From: Chryseobacterium paludis
GTDB lineage: Bacteria > Bacteroidota > Bacteroidia > Flavobacteriales > Weeksellaceae
Direction: 5' to 3'
Assembly (NCBI RefSeq): GCF_025403485.1
Contig: NZ_CP099966.1
Location: 1,178,001 to 1,242,000 of the forward strand
Length of the DNA stretch: 64,000 bases
Shown: positions 56,289 through 64,000 of the stretch, in pieces
Layout: each line of letters begins with the position of its first letter
How positions within the stretch are numbered: position 1 is the stretch's first letter
Made by a program: the position numbers and the translations under genes
The notes under the pieces: model-generated
Told to the model about the DNA's origin: nothing
Seen by the model: the letters and a program-made list of their open reading frames with translations, nothing else
Databases searched by the model: none

Positions 56289-57467
56289 ATGAAAGAAGTA
56301 TTTATTGTATCAGCAAAGCGCACCCCTGTAGGTGGATTACTTGGAAATTTATCTGGTTTTTCTGCACCACAATTAGGAGCTTTAGCCATTCGTGAAGCAT
56401 ATAAAAGCATTTCATTGGAACCCGAATTATTAGACAGTGTTTATATGGGAAATGTACTGAGTGCAGGAGTAGGACAGGCTCCGGCAAGACAGGCTGCTAT
56501 TTTTGCTGATATTCCTTATGACAAAGATGCCACAACAATTAATAAAGTATGCGCCTCAGGAATGAAAGCCACTTCATTGGGAGCACAGCAAATTCAGACT
56601 GGTTTAGAACATCTTATCGTAACCGGAGGTATGGAAAGCATGAGCAATGTTCCACATTATGCTTTTCTAAGAAACGGAAAGAAATTGGGTGATATTACCC
56701 TTACCGATGGGATGACCAAAGATGGATTATGGGATGTCTATCATAATTTCCACATGGGAAGTGCAGCAGAGCTGGGTATAAAAAAATACGGACATACAAG
56801 ACAGGAGCTGGATGATTATGCCTTATCTTCTTATCAAAAGTCGCAAAATGCAACGGCTCAGGGAAAATTTAAAAATGAAATTGTTCCTGTTGAAGTCACC
56901 AAAGGAAAAGAGACGGTTACAATCGATAAGGATGAAGATATTTATAAGCTTATCCCGGAAAAAATAGCTCAGCTGAAACCTGTTTTTGAAAAAGACGGAT
57001 TACTTACTGCAGCTAATTCCAGCAATTTAAATGATGGAGCTGCTGCCTTAATTCTGGCTTCTGCAGAGGCTGTACAAAAATATCAGCTAAAGCCACTTGC
57101 CAAGATCATAGGATATGCAGATGCCGCTCAGGCTCCGGAATGGTTTACCACTTCGCCAGCGTTAGCAATTCCAAAAGCACTTTTAAGTGCTAATCTGGAT
57201 CTTTCTGCAGTAGACTATTTTGAAATTAATGAAGCTTATGCTTCAGTAGTTCTTTCAAATCAGAAAATCCTGGGATTTGATCCTGAGAAGGTTAATGTTT
57301 ATGGCGGAGCAGTAGCTATTGGTCATCCGATAGGAGCTTCGGGAGCAAGAATCCTGGTTACCCTTCTTAATGTGTTACAACAGGAAAAAGGAAAATATGG
57401 AGTAGCAGCGATCTGTAATGGTGGTGGGGGAGCTTCAGCGATGGTTATTGAAAATTTAAATAGGTAG
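56289..57467 (+). CDS. acetyl-CoA acetyltransferase (thiolase)
   Basis: A 392-residue thiolase with all catalytic groups: nucleophile C88 in 'NKVCASGMKATSLGAQ', 'YFEINEAYASVVL' (NEAF-like motif), 'YGGAVAIGHPIGASGARIL' (catalytic His in GHP) and the second cysteine in 'AAICNGGGGASAMVIE'. Length and motifs match biosynthetic AtoB/PhaA thiolases, which interconvert two acetyl-CoA and acetoacetyl-CoA. Its pairing with a drug exporter under apparent TetR control is unusual; fatty-acid or organic-acid stress could link the two. Terminates at a strong bidirectional hairpin. Confidence 0.93.
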   Translation: MKEVFIVSAKRTPVGGLLGNLSGFSAPQLGALAIREAYKSISLEPELLDSVYMGNVLSAGVGQAPARQAAIFADIPYDKDATTINKVCASGMKATSLGAQQIQTGLEHLIVTGGMESMSNVPHYAFLRNGKKLGDITLTDGMTKDGLWDVYHNFHMGSAAELGIKKYGHTRQELDDYALSSYQKSQNATAQGKFKNEIVPVEVTKGKETVTIDKDEDIYKLIPEKIAQLKPVFEKDGLLTAANSSNLNDGAAALILASAEAVQKYQLKPLAKIIGYADAAQAPEWFTTSPALAIPKALLSANLDLSAVDYFEINEAYASVVLSNQKILGFDPEKVNVYGGAVAIGHPIGASGARILVTLLNVLQQEKGKYGVAAICNGGGGASAMVIENLNR

Positions 57468-57510
57468 AATGAAATCTTGTTAAGATCAATCATTTCTAAC
57501 TTAATAGAAA

Positions 57511-57555
57511 AAAATGTCTGACCGAATTTACAACAGATTCGGTCAGGCATTTTCT
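57511..57555. terminator. strong bidirectional terminator
   Basis: aaaatgtctgaccgaat (57511-57527) and attcggtcaggcatttt (57537-57553) form a 17-bp stem with one wobble or mismatch and a 9-nt loop, with U-tracts in both directions. It separates the thiolase from the convergent hydrolase. Confidence 0.8.
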
Positions 57556-57582
57556 TTTTAATTAATGAAAATATTCAATTAG

Positions 57583-58449
57583 CTATGCCGGTAATTGATC
57601 TAAAAAAATTCTGATATCCTTACTTATTTCCTGTACATGAGTTTCCAGTGCAAAGTGACCGGTTTCATAAAACTTTATGGTAGCATTCGGAATATCTCTT
57701 TTATAAGCTTCTGCTCCCGGAGGTAAAAAGAAAGGGTCATATTTCCCCCAAGCGGCTAATAATTGTGGTTGATATTTTCTGAAATATTCCTGAAATGCAG
57801 GATATAAAGCAACATTAGTACGATAATCCAGCATCAGATCCAATTGGATATCATTTCTTCCCGGACGGTCCAGAAAATACTGATCCAATGCATAGGACTC
57901 CGGAGCAATAAGCGATACATCACGAACTCCTTCTTCGTATTGGAATATGGTCATCTTTTTTGAAGTAAAATCGCTTAGTGCTTCTCGATTTTCCTTACTT
58001 GGATCTTGCCAGTATTTTTTCATAGGATTCCAACCTTCACTTAAACCTTCTTCATAAGCATTCCCATTTTGAGAAATAATCCCCGTTATTTTTTCAGGAT
58101 TGGCTAAGGCAAGTCTGAGACCCGTGGGAGCACCATAATCAAAAATATACAGAGCAAATCTTTTTAGTTCCAGAGTATCAATAAACCCTTGCATAGTTTT
58201 AGCAAGATTATCGAAAGTATAGTCAAACTGCGATGGATCCGGAGCATCGGTAAATCCAAAACCCGGCAGATCAGGAGCTATGATGTGGTATTTATCATTT
58301 AAAGTAGGAATCAAATCCCGAAACATATGTGAGGAAGTAGGAAATCCGTGAAGCAGCAATAGAATTGGAGCATCTTTTGGTCCCGATTCACGATAAAAAA
58401 TATTCAGGCCGTTAACATCTACGTTTTTGTAATAAATAGTTGGGTTCAT
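57583..58449 (-). CDS. alpha/beta hydrolase (haloalkane dehalogenase / epoxide hydrolase-like)
   Basis: A 288-residue cytosolic hydrolase. The oxyanion region 'LLLHGFPTSSHMFRDLIP' (HGFP) and 'YHIIAPDLPGFGFTDAPDP' are typical. The nucleophile elbow reads 'ALYIFDYGAPTGLRLALANP', i.e. an Asp (D-Y-G-A-P-x-G) rather than Ser, which is the haloalkane dehalogenase/epoxide hydrolase pattern. The catalytic His lies in 'YETGHFALETHVQEIS'. 'AAWGKYDPFFLPPGAEAYKR' supplies the late acid region. The physiological substrate is unknown. Divergent from the LysR gene, which probably regulates it. Confidence 0.88.
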   Translation of the reverse strand: MNPTIYYKNVDVNGLNIFYRESGPKDAPILLLLHGFPTSSHMFRDLIPTLNDKYHIIAPDLPGFGFTDAPDPSQFDYTFDNLAKTMQGFIDTLELKRFALYIFDYGAPTGLRLALANPEKITGIISQNGNAYEEGLSEGWNPMKKYWQDPSKENREALSDFTSKKMTIFQYEEGVRDVSLIAPESYALDQYFLDRPGRNDIQLDLMLDYRTNVALYPAFQEYFRKYQPQLLAAWGKYDPFFLPPGAEAYKRDIPNATIKFYETGHFALETHVQEISKDIRIFLDQLPA

Positions 58450-58464
58450 AATTGTTTTTGTTTT

Positions 58465-58494
58465 TTGTTATTTCAAAATTACGTCATATATTTG
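58465..58494 (+). promoter_or_regulatory. promoter of the LysR gene
   Basis: TTG at 58465-58467, 19-nt spacer, TATATTTG at 58487-58494: a full match to the consensus. On the other strand a TAATTTTG box (complement of 58474-58481) can serve the hydrolase, so the two promoters overlap back to back, as usual for LysR autoregulation. Confidence 0.6.
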
Positions 58495-58543
58495 ATTACA
58501 TAAAACGATTAATTATGATTGCAACTATCACAAAAAATGATAT

Positions 58544-59401
58544 ATGAATTTAAATGATCTTAAAATATTTGAGGCAGTAGCGGTTCACGGAAGTTTTACT
58601 AAAGCTGCAGATGTGATGTGTACGGTACAGTCTAATGTTACTGCAAGAATAAAAACATTAGAGGAAGAATTGGAAGCTCAACTTTTCACCCGTACTTCAA
58701 GAAAAGTTTCTTTAACCAAATCCGGACATGCATTCATTCAGTATGCGCGTCAGATTTCTCATATTATTGATGAAGCTAAAAAAGAAATCAAAAAATCGGA
58801 TCAGATAGGGGGAAATTTATGTATTGGATGTATAGAAACCACTTTAGTATTTAAGGCTCCGGGTATCCTTTCAAATTTTATGAAAATATATCCACATGTA
58901 GATTTGGAATTCAAATCAGATTCCCGTACCAAACTGATTGATGATGTATTAAATTATAAACTGGATGCTGCATTTGTTTCGGTTCCTATTCATTCTTCAC
59001 AACTTGAGCAGGTCCACATTAAGGAGGATGAATTGGTTATCGTTTCTTCTCTTGAAGAAAAATCAATCAACCAGATCCTTAAAAAAGAAAACCTAAGTAT
59101 TGTTGTATTTGAACAGGGATGCGTGTATAGAGCAAGGCTTGAAGCAATGCTTAATTCAAGGGGTATCATTGAATACAAAAGTATGGTATTGAATTCCATA
59201 GAAGGTATTATTAATTTTGTTGAGGCTGGTCTCGGAATCACCATACTCCCTGTTGAACTGATCGAACAATATTATAAGTCCCGTAAGTTAAAGGTATTTA
59301 AACTTAACAAAGAGATAAGCAGCATATCAACTTCACTTATTTATTTAAAGAATATTCCAAAATCTCAAGCTTTAGAGGCATTTATAGCAATGCATACTTA
59401 A
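58544..59401 (+). CDS. LysR family transcriptional regulator
   Basis: A 285-residue LTTR. N-terminal winged HTH: 'LKIFEAVAVHGSFTKAADVM', 'TVQSNVTARIKTLEEELEAQ', 'LFTRTSRKVSLTKSGHAFI'. A periplasmic-binding-protein-like effector domain follows, from ~90 ('GNLCIGCIETTLVFKAPGIL') to 285, including the hinge region 'GIINFVEAGLGITILPVELI'. Divergent from an alpha/beta hydrolase with 94 nt between starts and overlapping promoters, so the hydrolase is the prime candidate target. Effector unknown. Confidence 0.93.
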   Translation: MNLNDLKIFEAVAVHGSFTKAADVMCTVQSNVTARIKTLEEELEAQLFTRTSRKVSLTKSGHAFIQYARQISHIIDEAKKEIKKSDQIGGNLCIGCIETTLVFKAPGILSNFMKIYPHVDLEFKSDSRTKLIDDVLNYKLDAAFVSVPIHSSQLEQVHIKEDELVIVSSLEEKSINQILKKENLSIVVFEQGCVYRARLEAMLNSRGIIEYKSMVLNSIEGIINFVEAGLGITILPVELIEQYYKSRKLKVFKLNKEISSISTSLIYLKNIPKSQALEAFIAMHT

Positions 59402-59407
59402 TTCATT

Positions 59408-59450
59408 AAACAGAAAAGGCTACCTCATAAATTGGCAGCCTTTTCTGTTT
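59408..59450. terminator. bidirectional terminator between LysR and the AhpD-like gene
   Basis: aaacagaaaaggctacc (59408-59424) pairs with ggcagccttttctgttt (59434-59450), ~16 bp with one mismatch. A- and T-rich flanks suit both convergent genes. Confidence 0.75.
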
Positions 59451-59465
59451 AATATTACTTAATGT

Positions 59466-59999
59466 CTATAGCTCAGCAGCTATTGGCCAATCTACGGGTA
59501 TCTTTGTGACAGCATATAAATAATTGGTTATGGTCTTATCACCAATAGCAATAATCACATCAACTAAATTTCCTTCTGTATATCCTTCATTAAAAAAGTT
59601 TTCTTTTGCTTCATCAGATATTTCTCCTTTTTTACTTACTACTTCCTGAACCAGATTAGCCAAAGAACTTAGTTTTGAGTCAAAAGAAATATTTACTTTT
59701 CTGATCTCTAAAATTTGTTCATCATTAAATCCATTAAGCTTTGCGACAGCAGTATGAGCACTTAAACAGTAAAGACATTTATTATATTGACTTACCACCA
59801 GACTCACCACCTCTTTTTCTTTTGCTTTTAGAGAAGATTTTGCATTTTGCAATCCCATATAGGTACTTAATCCATTTTCAGAATGAGCGAAAGTGGCAAA
59901 AAGGTTAGGAACATATCCAATCCCTTTTTCCAGTTGATTGAAAATACTTTGGTTAGCTTCTGAAAGTTGTTCTTTTTGAGGAATTTGAAAATTTTTCAT
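59466..59999 (-). CDS. carboxymuconolactone decarboxylase / AhpD-like peroxidase-related protein
   Basis: A 177-residue all-alpha protein of the AhpD/CMD superfamily. The redox motif is C75-L-Y-C78 followed by H82 ('NKCLYCLSAHTAVAKLNG'), with acidic residues in 'KAKEKEVVSLVVSQ' upstream, the layout of AhpD-type alkylhydroperoxidases (E...CxxC...H). Such proteins reduce peroxides or regenerate AhpC-like partners. 'NLVDVIIAIGDKTITNYLYA' is the typical C-terminal helix of the peroxidase-related subgroup. It is monocistronic between terminators and the hydrolase at 60201. Fits a small oxidative or xenobiotic stress theme with its neighbours. Confidence 0.88.
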   Translation of the reverse strand: MKNFQIPQKEQLSEANQSIFNQLEKGIGYVPNLFATFAHSENGLSTYMGLQNAKSSLKAKEKEVVSLVVSQYNKCLYCLSAHTAVAKLNGFNDEQILEIRKVNISFDSKLSSLANLVQEVVSKKGEISDEAKENFFNEGYTEGNLVDVIIAIGDKTITNYLYAVTKIPVDWPIAAEL

Positions 60000-60200
60000 T
60001 TTTAATTATTGTTTAAAATTAATAGTACAAAGTTGCACCATCACTGACCTAAAAAGAATAGAGTAATTTCCCGAAAGCTTATGCTTTTTTCCCTTTTATT
60101 AAATAAGCCTGTACATTCACATTTTGCTAATCTGTTCTAAATTTATTTCTTTATATTAGTATTTAGTATGAGGAATTATTCTTAAAAAAAATAAACACAA

Positions 60201-61289
60201 ATGATAAAGAGACTGTCATTATTAATAATACTACTATGCTCAATTGTTCTTTTTGGGCAAAATAAACAACCTTCCGATGAGTATGCTAACGCCAAAGAAA
60301 TCATTAAAGATTTGGATTCGATTGCTAATCCCAATGGAATCCAGGAAAGATATAAAGCTCAAATTGGAGGGATAGATCAATGGGTATATGTAAGAGGACA
60401 AAACAAAGACAATCCTATGATTTTATTTGTGCATGGTGGTCCTGCATCTCCAATATCTCCGGTGATGTGGATGTTTCAAAGGCCTATTGAGGAATATTTT
60501 ACGGTCGTCAACTATGATCAGAGAGCATCTGGTAAAACATATAATGCGAATGATACATTAAGATTAAACAATACTATAAAAATTGATCAGTATGTTGATG
60601 ATGCAATACAGTTGGCCGAGTTGATTAAACAAAAATATAAAAAGAAAAAAGTGATCCTCATTGGACATAGTTGGGGAACTGTAATTTCCATGAATGCTGC
60701 ATTAAAAAGGCCTGATTTATTTTATGCTTATGTTGGCATCGGGCAAGTAATTAACACCAAGGATAACGAACGGTTAAGTGTTGATTATGCAGTAAAGGAA
60801 GCTACCAGATTAAAAAACACTACTGCCTTGAAAGAACTGGCCACAATAGCACCATATCCTGGGAATATTCCCATTACAAGGCAGCGGATTATTATTGCAA
60901 GAAAATGGCCTCAATATTATGGAGGCTTAACAGCATTTAAAGATAACTCAAAGTATTTCTTCCAGGCTCCACTGCTATCTCCTGAATACTCTGATATAGA
61001 TGCCGAAGCAATTGGCAAGGGAAGTCTCTTTACTCTCGGAAAAATTCTTCCTGAATTTCTACAGGTTGATTTCAAAAGCATCAAGAAATTTCCTATTCCA
61101 GTCTTTATGTTTATGGGAAGACATGACTATACAACTCCTTCTGAGCCAACCGAAAAATGGATACAAAATGTAAAAGCGCCTACAAAAAAGGGGATATGGT
61201 TTGAAAATTCAGCTCATTTAATTCCTTTCGAGGAGCCTGGTAAAATGTTAGTTACTTTATTAAATGATGTTAAGCCTGTTTGTCAATAG
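60201..61289 (+). CDS. secreted alpha/beta hydrolase (proline iminopeptidase-like)
   Basis: A 362-residue protein with a signal peptide ('KRLSLLIILLCSIVLFGQ'). The mature domain has 'PMILFVHGGPASPISPVMWM' (the HGGP oxyanion motif of prolyl iminopeptidases), 'YFTVVNYDQRASGKT' (the YDQRGxG-like motif), nucleophile Ser in 'KVILIGHSWGTVISMNAAL' (GHSWG), Asp in 'FMFMGRHDYTTPS' and His in 'WFENSAHLIPFEEP'. All three triad residues are present. Probably a periplasmic or outer-membrane-facing peptidase/esterase. No operon partners are evident. Confidence 0.88.
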   Translation: MIKRLSLLIILLCSIVLFGQNKQPSDEYANAKEIIKDLDSIANPNGIQERYKAQIGGIDQWVYVRGQNKDNPMILFVHGGPASPISPVMWMFQRPIEEYFTVVNYDQRASGKTYNANDTLRLNNTIKIDQYVDDAIQLAELIKQKYKKKKVILIGHSWGTVISMNAALKRPDLFYAYVGIGQVINTKDNERLSVDYAVKEATRLKNTTALKELATIAPYPGNIPITRQRIIIARKWPQYYGGLTAFKDNSKYFFQAPLLSPEYSDIDAEAIGKGSLFTLGKILPEFLQVDFKSIKKFPIPVFMFMGRHDYTTPSEPTEKWIQNVKAPTKKGIWFENSAHLIPFEEPGKMLVTLLNDVKPVCQ

Positions 61290-61334
61290 CCTTTTTGAGC
61301 ATTCATTTTCATTTTTTAACCAGCAATTTAAGCT

Positions 61335-61408
61335 CCAAAAAAAGCCTCCCGAGGGAGGCCTTAAAAAACACAAATGATGAAAAAAAATTATTTCGAAGTG
61401 CAAATATA
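61335..61408 (-). ncRNA. candidate small RNA unit (promoter box to terminator)
   Basis: On the minus strand: TATATTTG (complement of 61401-61408), then ~35 nt of leader-like sequence, then the hairpin GCCTCCC-TC-GGGAGGC and a run of seven U. The expected transcript is ~55-65 nt. The -33 box is not clear. On the plus strand the same DNA can encode only an 11-residue peptide (MMKKNYFEVQI). Existence of an RNA is inference. Confidence 0.3.
61344..61359 (-). terminator. GC-rich intrinsic terminator (minus-strand orientation)
   Basis: gcctccc-ga-gggaggc forms a perfect 7-bp GC-rich stem. The U-run (seven) follows it only on the minus strand, so it terminates leftward transcription; in the plus direction it lacks a U-tract. 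Confidence 0.65.
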
Positions 61409-61574
61409 ATAAAATATATTATGTAACACATTGTAATTTTATTAATATTTTAATTTATTTATTAATAACATATTAATGTTATGCATGCATATAATTAAAA
61501 TATTTTCAAATATACATTTTTATTCTTTAATAAAAAATCAGCTGTTCACGGGCATTTATTCCCTTGCAGTAGAT

Positions 61575-61605
61575 CAAAAAAAACCTTCAGGAATTCCTGA
61601 AGGTT
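61575..61605 (-). terminator. intrinsic terminator of the lectin gene
   Basis: aaccttcaggaa-ttcctgaaggtt is a perfect 24-bp palindrome (61582-61605). On the minus strand it is followed by a U-run and lies 20 nt after the lectin stop. Confidence 0.7.
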
Positions 61606-61624
61606 CTCTGAAACTTTTTATTTC

Positions 61625-61969
61625 CTAAAATTTAAACACACAGCCGCAAACGCTCATTTTGCCTTCAACAACTGTTGTCCATTGTCCATTCCAAGTACCT
61701 CCATAAGATGCACAAATAGACGGACATATTTCTTTAGCATCATCATTACTCCAGATAGGTCCTGCAAGAACGTCTAAAGTATATTCAGTATCCCCTGAAG
61801 GAGCAGTATCATACTCAACTTCAATTACACTCATTTCTCCCTCAACAATGGTACTCCATTGTCCAGTAAATTTTCCTAAATGTGCCGCAGCGATACGGCC
61901 ACCTAATTTCTGTGCTTGATCGTTGCTCCAAAGCGGACCTGCTACGATGTTAATTTTGAATTTTGACAT
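61625..61969 (-). CDS. MVL-type mannan-binding lectin (two-repeat)
   Basis: A 114-residue protein made of two homologous ~52-residue repeats: residues 3-53 ('NIVAGPLWSNDQAQKLGGRI', 'FTGQWSTIVEGEMSVIEVEY') and 62-114 ('DVLAGPIWSNDDAKEICPSI', 'WNGQWTTVVEGKMSVCGCVF'). The AGPxWSN, GQWxTxVEG and MSV signatures and the length match Microcystis viridis lectin (MVL, 113 residues), a cyanobacterial protein that binds the Man(alpha)Man(beta)GlcNAc core of high-mannose glycans with two sites. The second repeat carries four cysteines (82, 86, 108, 110) that I do not recall in MVL. No signal peptide. Role unknown: defence, adhesion or glycan recognition. Confidence 0.85.
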   Translation of the reverse strand: MSKFKINIVAGPLWSNDQAQKLGGRIAAAHLGKFTGQWSTIVEGEMSVIEVEYDTAPSGDTEYTLDVLAGPIWSNDDAKEICPSICASYGGTWNGQWTTVVEGKMSVCGCVFKF

Positions 61970-62373
61970 GGTTTTTGTTTTTAAAGTTTAACATTCCAAA
62001 ATTGCGATTATAAAAAAACAAATAGTAGAGTATAAAGCACCATTTTTTTTATTCAGTACTTATACTTAGCATGCCCATGACCAGTGCTTTTATCCGATTA
62101 ATAAAGGATAAAACAATATTTATTATTTCTCTTAAAATTGATATAAATGTATTTTAACAGTAGGAAAGTGATAGAAAAGTTGAAAGCAAAAGAAAAAAAA
62201 TATTGACATTATGAATCTCAACAAATATTGGAGACGATAAAAAAAGACGAAGCTATAAATATTACTTTACAGCCTCGTCAATTTTTAAAATCATTTGGTT
62301 TTGTTGTTTACAAATTTAGAGCAATCAGTATGAGAGGTACAGATACAGTTGATGTTTTTTATTAGGGTACAGA
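61970..62373. other. intergenic region, mostly unrecognised
   Basis: 404 nt of AT-rich DNA. Apart from the possible decayed small gene at 62147-62365, nothing is recognisable in it. Confidence 0.6.
62147..62365 (+). pseudogene. possible small gene with an in-frame TGA (codon 20)
   Basis: ATG at 62147 opens a frame of 72 sense codons interrupted only by TGA at 62204-62206. The N-part is 'MYFNSRKVIEKLKAKEKKY'; after the stop come 'HYESQQILETIKKDEAINIT' and 'LQPRQFLKSFGFVVYKFRAI', ending at TAG 62363-62365. The C-part has protein-like composition. A TGG-to-TGA change would explain the stop. I do not recognise the product. Chance remains a real possibility in AT-rich DNA of this length. It converges on the MocR gene. 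Confidence 0.3.
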
Positions 62374-63786
62374 TCACCAGGCTTTAACAATTTTCCCGAG
62401 GGTCTGGAGGTCAGTGTTTATTTTCTCATTCCATTCCATTGCAAAATTCAGTCTCATACAGTTGTTATATTGATTGTATTGAGTAAACATCCTTCCCGGA
62501 GCGAAACTTATATTTTGACGGATGGCAATATCATACAGTTTTACGGTATCAATTTTTTTATCAAGCTCCAACCATAGCATAAAACCTCCTTTTGGCTGAG
62601 AAACTTTCGTGTTATCCGGAAAAAAATCCTCTATTCCTTGTTGAAGTTTTTGACAATTAGCCTGTATTGTTTTTCTGAAAGTCCGCAAGTGATGATCATA
62701 TCTTCCGTTCTCTAAAAAATGTGATATCGTTTCCTGATAAATTGCAGGTGTAGAAAGTGTTTGAATTAATTTTTGCTGAATAATCCTGTCTTTGTATTTT
62801 CCAGGAATAATCCAGCCTACACGATAACCTGGCGCCAGTGTTTTAGATACAGAATTGACCAGCATTACAATGCCAGCTTCATCAAATGCCTTACAGGGTT
62901 TTGGCCTTTCTGCTCCATAATAGACTGTCCTGAATATATCATTTTCTACCAGTGGAATATCACGCTCCGTAAGCATTTTTACCAGTTCTCTTTTATGATC
63001 GTCAGACATCAGAGTGCCCAAAGGATTATTAAAATTTACTATAAAGCAACATGCACTTATCGTAGGCAAAACCTTTTTAAGAGCTTCCAGATCCAAACCG
63101 GTTGCAGGATCTGAAGGTATTTCTACAGCTTCAAGTCCCATGGCGCTTATCATCTTAAGGATTCCGAAATAGGCTGGGCTTTCAATAGCTACTTTATCTC
63201 CAGGTTTCGTAACTGCCATCAGGCACATAAACATTCCATTCATAGCCCCTGATGTTACCACGACATCATCTTCAGTTATTTTACCTTCCAGCATAAACGC
63301 CCATCTGGCAACGGTTCTTCTGAAGTTAAGATTACCCTGTACCGATTCGTAGGTTGCACCACCGTTGGCTAAAGTGCGCATCACCGTAGCGACACTTTTG
63401 TTAAGCTGAGCAATTGGTAGAAGACTTTTTTCAGGCAAGCCAAGAGAAAAATGGGTAATATCTTTATTATCGGATGAAGCAAAAGTTTTATTAAAAAGAT
63501 CTTCAGGATGTTTTTCTTTCTGTAATGATTCTAATATAATAACCGAGGGAAGTGAAAATTTCCTTTGAGAAGCCCGACTTACATAATAACCCGATTTTGG
63601 AACAGGCTCTATTAATGATTTACTTTCAAGTTCCAGAAATGCCTGTCGAACAGTATTGATACTTACATTATACACTTTCTGTACAGTTCGTATAGACGGG
63701 AGTTTATCGCCAAGCCTTAAGGTTCCATTAAGAATTTGTTTCTCAATGATTCCGGCAATCTTTAAATACAGGACTTCTTTTTTCAT
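62374..63786 (-). CDS. MocR-type regulator / aminotransferase-like (GntR + PLP domain)
   Basis: A 470-residue protein. The N-terminal GntR winged HTH spans ~1-70 ('LYLKIAGIIEKQILNGTLRL', 'KLPSIRTVQKVYNVSINTVR', 'LIEPVPKSGYYV'). A fold-type-I aminotransferase domain runs from ~95 to the end: 'VVVTSGAMNGMFMCLMAVTK', 'CCFIVNFNNPLGTLMSDDHK', 'VENDIFRTVYYGAERPKPC' and the PLP lysine in 'MLVNSVSKTLAPGYRVGWII'. Closest in style to the YdcR/PtsJ-like multidomain MocR group. No obvious target is divergent within the window, since the sequence upstream (63787-64000) has no gene. Confidence 0.88.
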   Translation of the reverse strand: MKKEVLYLKIAGIIEKQILNGTLRLGDKLPSIRTVQKVYNVSINTVRQAFLELESKSLIEPVPKSGYYVSRASQRKFSLPSVIILESLQKEKHPEDLFNKTFASSDNKDITHFSLGLPEKSLLPIAQLNKSVATVMRTLANGGATYESVQGNLNFRRTVARWAFMLEGKITEDDVVVTSGAMNGMFMCLMAVTKPGDKVAIESPAYFGILKMISAMGLEAVEIPSDPATGLDLEALKKVLPTISACCFIVNFNNPLGTLMSDDHKRELVKMLTERDIPLVENDIFRTVYYGAERPKPCKAFDEAGIVMLVNSVSKTLAPGYRVGWIIPGKYKDRIIQQKLIQTLSTPAIYQETISHFLENGRYDHHLRTFRKTIQANCQKLQQGIEDFFPDNTKVSQPKGGFMLWLELDKKIDTVKLYDIAIRQNISFAPGRMFTQYNQYNNCMRLNFAMEWNEKINTDLQTLGKIVKAW

Positions 63787-64000
63787 TCAATCATTTTATG
63801 TATCTGTTAAAATTAAGAAATTTAATTCCCTTCTCCATGAAATTATTACAGAGTCACCAGATACCAACAAAAGAGGGTGTATATATTAAATTGATTTCAA
63901 ATAAACAAAATGATTTCTATCAGAAATACCCATCAATACTGTATATTTCATACAAAAGTGAACAATATGCAAAATATTGTTCTATCACATTATTAAATTG

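Larger units (their letters stand above)
61290..61624. other. AT-rich intergenic region with two minus-strand terminators and a possible small RNA unit
   Basis: No long reading frame. It contains a GC-rich hairpin (61344-61359), a TATATTTG box on the minus strand (61401-61408), a very AT-rich stretch (about 61405-61550) and a 24-bp perfect palindrome terminator (61582-61605). Confidence 0.7.

Noticed and set aside
1..64000. CRISPR array, tRNA/rRNA genes, prophage or transposase genes
   Set aside because: No regularly spaced repeat-spacer series, cloverleaf, rRNA segment, integrase or transposase motif was seen; the short repeats present are dispersed intergenic elements.

Overview
The window looks like a chromosome segment of a flavobacterium, most likely Chryseobacterium or a close relative. 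The DNA is AT-rich. Several upstream regions carry the Bacteroidota promoter pattern (TTG, 17-23 nt, TAnnTTTG). The gene families fit: SusC-like siderophore receptor, PepSY reductase, MocR, HxlR and AraC regulators, CzcA-type RND pump, YceI. Degenerate 'ctcgcagat' and 'ggctttagcc' intergenic repeats also recur. I saw no rRNA, tRNA, CRISPR array, phage or transposase gene. The genus is an inference, not a database result.

Layout. 1-4.2 kb: tail of an alpha/beta hydrolase, an MFS exporter, a DsbA-like oxidoreductase, an AraC regulator and an S41 peptidase. 4.2-19.4 kb: an NRPS-independent siderophore (NIS) locus. A clavaminate-synthase-like dioxygenase (probable lysine 4-hydroxylase) is divergent from an operon encoding a PLP decarboxylase, an IucA/IucC synthetase fused to a GNAT acyltransferase, a lysine/diamine N-hydroxylase, a second IucA/IucC synthetase, a MATE exporter, an acyl carrier protein, an acyl-activating ligase, a TonB receptor and a PepSY reductase. 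Together these would make, export, re-import and reduce a citrate hydroxamate built on (hydroxy)cadaverine. This matches the published chryseochelin building blocks as I remember them.

19.7-26.0 kb: a MocR regulator divergent from a biotin operon: a ferritin-like di-iron protein of unknown role, bioF (broken or frameshifted at a 12-A tract), bioD, bioB and bioA. 26.4-31.1 kb: three short-chain dehydrogenases framed by two AraC regulators. 31.1-46.0 kb: inner-membrane and envelope ion handling: a DUF421 protein with a zinc ribbon, a ClC channel with CBS domains, an OmpR-type two-component system, MgtC, an MgtA-type P-type ATPase, a CzcCBA-like RND efflux system and a beta-barrel protein.

46.0-47.6 kb: a repeat island around a nitrilase-family gene. 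47.6-54.4 kb: a minus-strand stress/detoxification set (YceI, tautomerase, SDR, SnoaL-like, nitronate monooxygenase), a Crp/Fnr regulator, a methyltransferase and a DHA2 exporter. The exporter is divergent from an HxlR regulator across a clear palindromic operator. 54.5-57.5 kb: a second DHA2 exporter plus thiolase behind two TetR-type palindromes, with no TetR gene in the window. 57.6-64 kb: hydrolases, LysR, AhpD-like protein, a Microcystis viridis lectin (MVL)-type lectin, a possible decayed small gene and a second MocR regulator.

Most interesting: the di-iron protein leading the biotin operon, the lysine-hydroxylase/ACP/ligase-equipped NIS cluster, the cysteine-bearing MVL lectin, the A-tract in bioF, and a compact promoter-terminator unit that could be a small RNA.
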